Shown in pieces: positions 61,100 to 64,000 of a stretch of 64,000 nucleotides of DNA. The translations under genes were made by a program, and so were the position numbers. This DNA is from Pseudomonadota bacterium (GTDB lineage Bacteria; Myxococcota_A; Polyangia; Polyangiales; Polyangiaceae). Location of the stretch: the NCBI GenBank assembly GCA_023418705.1, contig JAEZYZ010000062.1:1-64000 (forward strand), read 5' to 3'. The notes below the pieces were generated by a model that saw nothing but the letters and a program-made list of their open reading frames with translations, ran no database searches and was not told the DNA's origin. Numbering within the stretch: position 1 is the stretch's first letter; each line of letters begins with the position of its first letter.

Positions 61100-62041
61100 A
61101 TGAAGTGGCAGCTCAAGGCCGCGCTTCAGGGCGTGCTCGGGCGCGTGCCCTATGGACGGCGTGTGAATCTCGCCTTTCAGGAGCGCCACGGCGAAATCCG
61201 GCGCTTCGACGCGCCTCGGGTGGTCGGCGCGATGGTCGAGCACTTCATCGCGCCAGCGGCGGAACAGCTGGGTGGCATCGAACAGCGCCGCGTGCTCGAG
61301 ATCGGCACCGGCTGGTTGCCGACCCTCCCTTGCCTGTTCGCGGCGCTCGGGGCAGAGGTGTCGACCTTCGACATCGCCAGGCACCTGAGCGCCGAGCGCG
61401 GCCGAAACGTCTGGGACGCTGTCCAGAAAGAGCTGCCGAGCGCGCTGTCGGCCCACGGATTGAGCTTGCCCATCCTTCGCCACGGGGCCGCCGCGGACGG
61501 ACAGCGCCCGCGCGAGGTGCTCGCGCCGCTCGGGATCCAGTACACCGCGCCGGCCGACACCACCCGCCTGCCCGTCGCGTCCGCGTCCCAGGATCTCGTC
61601 ATCTCGAACCTGACCTTGCAACACATCCCCCCGAAGGTCTTGCCAGCGGTGCTCCGCGAGCTCACGCGCGTGCTGCGTCCGGGAGGCATCGCCATCCACC
61701 GCGTCAACCTGCACGACGAGTACGCCTCCGTCGACCCCAGCGTGAGCGCCATCAATTTTTTGAGATACCCCGATTGGTTTTGGGAGAGCTTCGGCAACAA
61801 TCCCATCAAATACGTCAACCGCGAACGCTACCCCTGGTACCTCGAGCAGCTCGCAGACAGCGGCGTCGAGTGCCTGCACCTCCGGCGCCGTGAAGACGCG
61901 CGCGCGCTGCCCGCGCTCAGGGGCAAGCCGCTCGCAGCGCGGTTCCAGAAATACTCGGCCAGTGAGCTTTCCACCGTCGGCATCCACGTGCTGCTACGCA
62001 AACCGGCCCGAGACGCCGCGGCGGATCTCGCGGCGGAGTAG
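61100..62041 (+). CDS. SAM-dependent methyltransferase
   Basis: A 313-residue class I methyltransferase of the Methyltransf_11 type. Motif I is VLEIGTGWLPTLPCLF at about 65-80, followed by VSTFDIARHLS, DLVISNLTLQHIPPKVLP and LRPGGIAIHRVNLHDEY. Its length and aromatic C-terminal half resemble enzymes found beside glycosyltransferase genes. Acceptor unknown; a sugar or lipid-linked intermediate is plausible. ATG at 61100 is preferred by domain position, although the frame opens with GTG at 61070 and neither has a good ribosome-binding site. Confidence 0.8.
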   Translation: MKWQLKAALQGVLGRVPYGRRVNLAFQERHGEIRRFDAPRVVGAMVEHFIAPAAEQLGGIEQRRVLEIGTGWLPTLPCLFAALGAEVSTFDIARHLSAERGRNVWDAVQKELPSALSAHGLSLPILRHGAAADGQRPREVLAPLGIQYTAPADTTRLPVASASQDLVISNLTLQHIPPKVLPAVLRELTRVLRPGGIAIHRVNLHDEYASVDPSVSAINFLRYPDWFWESFGNNPIKYVNRERYPWYLEQLADSGVECLHLRRREDARALPALRGKPLAARFQKYSASELSTVGIHVLLRKPARDAAADLAAE

Positions 62042-62065
62042 CCACAGGTTGGCATCCCAGCGCCC

Positions 62066-62367
62066 TGCTTGTTTGGGTTCGTGCGCATCAGCACCCACCG
62101 TCGAGTGTTCACGCACCCATTGCCTGTCGATGACGCCATCGCTCGTGTTCGCAGGTGGCTCGAGCAACCGAATGTCACTTTCCTGGCGCCAGGCGCTCGC
62201 TATTCAGAGGTAGCGTTCGGCCTGCTCTCAGAGCTCGGTGCCGGCGCAAACCAACTGCCGACGTGCAGCTCGCAGCACACGCCATCGAGTGTAACGGGGA
62301 GGTGCACTCGAACGATGGCGACTTTGCTCGCATTCAAGGCCTGCGATGGGTCAACCCCCTCCGCGGG
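62066..62367 (+). pseudogene. Truncated, frameshifted VapC-type PIN-domain toxin remnant
   Basis: In one frame from about 62069 the sequence reads FGFVRISTHRRVF, then HPLPVDDAIARVRRWL and ARYSEVAFGLLSELGAGAN, matching the middle of VapC toxins. From 62254 the match continues in another frame: TADVQLAAHAIECNGEVHSN, then DGDFARIQGLRWVNPL, including two acidic PIN-site positions. A one-base loss at about 62245-62254 explains the switch. The N-terminal part with the first catalytic Asp is absent, since the methyltransferase stop lies immediately upstream, and there is no antitoxin gene. It is a dead fragment. Confidence 0.75.
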
Positions 62368-62416
62368 CTGACCGCCCCCGCGCTCCCGCCCTTGCCGCTC
62401 AGTGCGCGGGCCCGAT

Positions 62417-62755
62417 CTATTCCGCAGGGGAAGGCTCCATGGGGTAGACGCAACCCGGCACGACCTTGAGCACGCGGGTGTAGACGTTCGTCTGTGTCAC
62501 CAGCCACAGCGTATCATCCCCGCCGCTCACCAGGTGCATCTCGCGGAAATCTCTAACCACCCCGTTCTCCGATGGGTCGATCTCCACAAGGGCCCCAGTG
62601 CGACAGCGACATCGTGTGCCTCGCCTCACGAACACCACGGGCCGGAGATGGCGACGGTAGTGGTGGAGAAATGGGTGCAGCGGGCGCCGGTGGGGTGCTC
62701 CAGCCTGGCGGTTCGGGAAACGAGACGAGTGGAGTGGCTGGAAGTCTCGGCTCAC
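62417..62755 (-). other. Uncertain minus-strand open frame, possibly a gene remnant
   Basis: The last 60 residues of this frame (GALVEIDPSENGVVRDFREM onward, with LWLVTQTNVYTRVLKVVPGC) look like real protein, but the upstream part is Arg/His-rich shadow sequence. A neighbouring minus frame (62553-63122) carries a Pro/Ser-rich stretch. The two could be one broken exported protein with a Pro-rich linker. The rest of 62368-62972 holds nothing else I can support. Confidence 0.2.
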
Positions 62756-62972
62756 ACGACGGCGCCGGAAGGGCCGGGAGTGCGTCCGGTTCGGAAGGCG
62801 ATTCCGGTGGCGAAAGGGACGCGGAGCCCGGGCATGCCTTGAGCGAGAGCCCTGCCTGCATGATCGGATATCGACGTGTCTCGACGACGAGGTATCTACC
62901 GGTTGTTCTCAGTATTCTCGGGGTGGGGGCGTGCGTCCGGCGCAAGCGGCGGTTTATGGTTGCTCGCTTTCC

Positions 62973-63614
62973 ATGAAGACGTGCTTGCTCTTGCTGATCG
63001 CACTCACCGGATGTGGTTCCCGTGGGATCGGAACCGATCCAGCCACCTGCTCGAACTCTGAACAGCAGTGCGCGGGGACCCGACTTTGCTACTCGGGCTG
63101 CTATTGTCGAACGGGTGTGCATGACCGCTGCCTTTCGGCTTGTTCCCTTCAGGGCGACGAGCCGCTCGTAGCGTATCCGCCGCCGGTTGCCCCTGCCAAT
63201 CTCGACCTCGCGCGCGAGCTCGTCGCGTACATCAACGAGCTGCGCCGCTCACCGCCGTCCTGCGACGGCAGCCAGCCCCCCGAAGGGTTGGTGGATCTCG
63301 AATACGATGAGCGGCTGACTCTGGCCGCGGGACGGCACGCCACCGATATGGTCGGGCGAGGCTACTTCGGGCATCACAGCCCGGAGGAGGCGAACGTCGT
63401 CGATCGCGCTCGAGCCGCCGGCTACCGCGGCTGCGCCGGGGGGGAGAACCTCGCCCGGGGTCACCTCGAACCGAAGGCGGTAGTGACCGCCAGGCTCGCA
63501 AGTCCTTCGCACCGCGAGAACCTCATCGGGTCTGAGTACCAGGCGGCTGGTGTCGCGGTGACCTTCGATGGCGAGACGCCGCTGTGGGTGTTGACCCTCG
63601 GAGACCAGCGTTGA
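62973..63614 (+). CDS. CAP/SCP-domain lipoprotein
   Basis: A 213-residue exported lipoprotein. Signal MKTCLLLLIALTGC has the acylated Cys14. A short Cys-rich segment (CYSGCYCRTGVHDRCLSAC) precedes the CAP domain at about 70-210, with LVAYINELRRSPPSCDGSQP, LTLAAGRHATDMVGRGYFGH, the HHSPEE region and SHRENLIGSEYQAAGV. These are the usual CAP signatures, including conserved His and Glu residues of the cavity. CAP proteins are extracellular and their biochemistry is varied. ATG at 62973 is chosen over 62931 because it puts the lipobox at the normal distance. Confidence 0.85.
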   Translation: MKTCLLLLIALTGCGSRGIGTDPATCSNSEQQCAGTRLCYSGCYCRTGVHDRCLSACSLQGDEPLVAYPPPVAPANLDLARELVAYINELRRSPPSCDGSQPPEGLVDLEYDERLTLAAGRHATDMVGRGYFGHHSPEEANVVDRARAAGYRGCAGGENLARGHLEPKAVVTARLASPSHRENLIGSEYQAAGVAVTFDGETPLWVLTLGDQR

Positions 63615-63692
63615 CGTGGCCAGCGGCGGACTGTCCTGCTTTCCGCCTCACGGCCATGAACAAACCTAGCGAATGTGCCACCATGCGTCACC

Positions 63693-64000
63693 GTGAGCGC
63701 TGAACACGCGGACGTGGCCGTCATCGGCGCGGGCATCGTGGGGCTCGCGACAGCCTTTCAGCTGCTGCGGCGCGAGCCAGCGCTATCGGTGCTCGTGGTG
63801 GAGAAGGAGCCCGCGGTTGCTCGGCACCAGACCGGGCGCAACTCCGGTGTCCTCCACTCCGGTGTCTACTACGCGCCCGGTTCACTCAAGGCGCGCAACT
63901 GTCGTGAAGGCAAGCAGCGGATGGAGGACTTCTGCCGCGCAGAGGGCATCCCGTTCGAGCTCTCCGGCAAGGTCATCGTGGCCACCGCCGAATCGGAGCT
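63693..64000 (+). CDS. lhgO: L-2-hydroxyglutarate oxidase/dehydrogenase, N-terminal part (runs off the window)
   Basis: A GTG at 63693 opens a frame that continues to the window end (102 codons). It has the FAD-binding DVAVIGAGIVGLATAFQLL and the LhgO/YgaF hallmark HQTGRNSGVLHSGVYYAPGS, which in the family holds the FAD-proximal His and substrate-binding residues. The enzyme oxidises L-2-hydroxyglutarate to 2-oxoglutarate at the membrane. It begins 78 bp after the CAP gene. The C-terminal three-quarters lie outside the window. Confidence 0.88.
   Translation, partial: MSAEHADVAVIGAGIVGLATAFQLLRREPALSVLVVEKEPAVARHQTGRNSGVLHSGVYYAPGSLKARNCREGKQRMEDFCRAEGIPFELSGKVIVATAESE

Noticed and set aside
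62572..62976. Plus-strand Gly/Ser-rich open frame
   Set aside because: Low-complexity sequence with no signal peptide at its start. It resembles linker regions of lipoproteins, but could equally be a reverse shadow of a Pro/Ser-rich stretch.
1..64000. tRNA, rRNA and complete insertion sequences
   Set aside because: None could be recognised; no transposase-like frame and no cloverleaf-like sequence were seen.

Overview
The window is a GC-rich chromosomal segment whose content fits a myxobacterium (Myxococcota, probably Polyangiales/Sorangium-like). The evidence is multi-modular NRPS/PKS genes, a DUF4388-plus-kinase-like protein, Gly-rich lipoproteins, a short polysaccharide-export (OPX) protein paired with a beta-barrel, and frequent GTG/TTG starts with overlapping genes. 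This taxonomic call is inference; there is no rRNA or tRNA gene in the window.

Layout. 1-297: a 30-bp tandem repeat array. 295-5594 (minus): a packed run of glycosyltransferase, membrane-anchored GH44 hydrolase, hexapeptide acetyltransferase and a second glycosyltransferase. 5965-8159 (plus): a degenerate BY-kinase-like protein and a Wzx-type flippase. 8370-17151 (plus): two NRPS genes and a MATE exporter. 17358-27620 (minus): UDP-xylose-synthase-like SDR, a 2494-residue NRPS-PKS-aminotransferase hybrid, an alpha/beta hydrolase and a TIGR04325-type methyltransferase. 27893-29715 (minus): an OPX lipoprotein and an outer-membrane beta-barrel. 30003-32732 (plus): a GT2 glycosyltransferase and an O-antigen-ligase/Wzy-like protein. 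32750-32920 (minus): a 56-residue membrane protein, followed by a repeat-filled gap. 33458-45801 (minus): priming sugar-phosphate transferase, then a KS-AT-KR-DH-ACP-TE polyketide synthase, then a formyltransferase-A(monooxygenase)-PCP NRPS. 46251-53920: PhzF-like protein, DUF4388 pseudokinase, rfbB, an SLC13 transporter, a Usp-like protein and a Cys-rich lipoprotein. 54228-56581 (minus): rfbA-rfbC-rfbD. 56901-64000: secreted and envelope genes, another glycosyltransferase, a methyltransferase, a broken vapC, a CAP lipoprotein and the start of lhgO.

How the genes work together. The window holds most of a Wzx/Wzy-type exopolysaccharide pathway: priming transferase, several glycosyltransferases, flippase, polymerase/ligase, OPX plus barrel, UDP-xylose and dTDP-rhamnose supply, and hydrolases. 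Interleaved with it are two apparently complete small assembly lines, each with its own thioesterase. Line A is hybrid A-PCP-KS-AT-ACP-AMT, then C-A-PCP, then docking-C-A-PCP-TE. Line B is FT-A(MOX)-PCP, then KS-AT-KR-DH-ACP-TE. Line B sits directly downstream of the priming transferase, and the line A hybrid sits directly downstream of the UDP-xylose synthase. A shared function, such as a peptide/polyketide decoration or a co-produced small molecule, is a plausible hypothesis but is not shown by sequence alone.

Two 171-bp copies of a CTAG-bounded palindromic element lie at 17157 and 54032 in opposite orientation. Other unusual items are a PhzF homologue without its catalytic residues, a pseudokinase and a BY-kinase-like protein without a Walker A motif.
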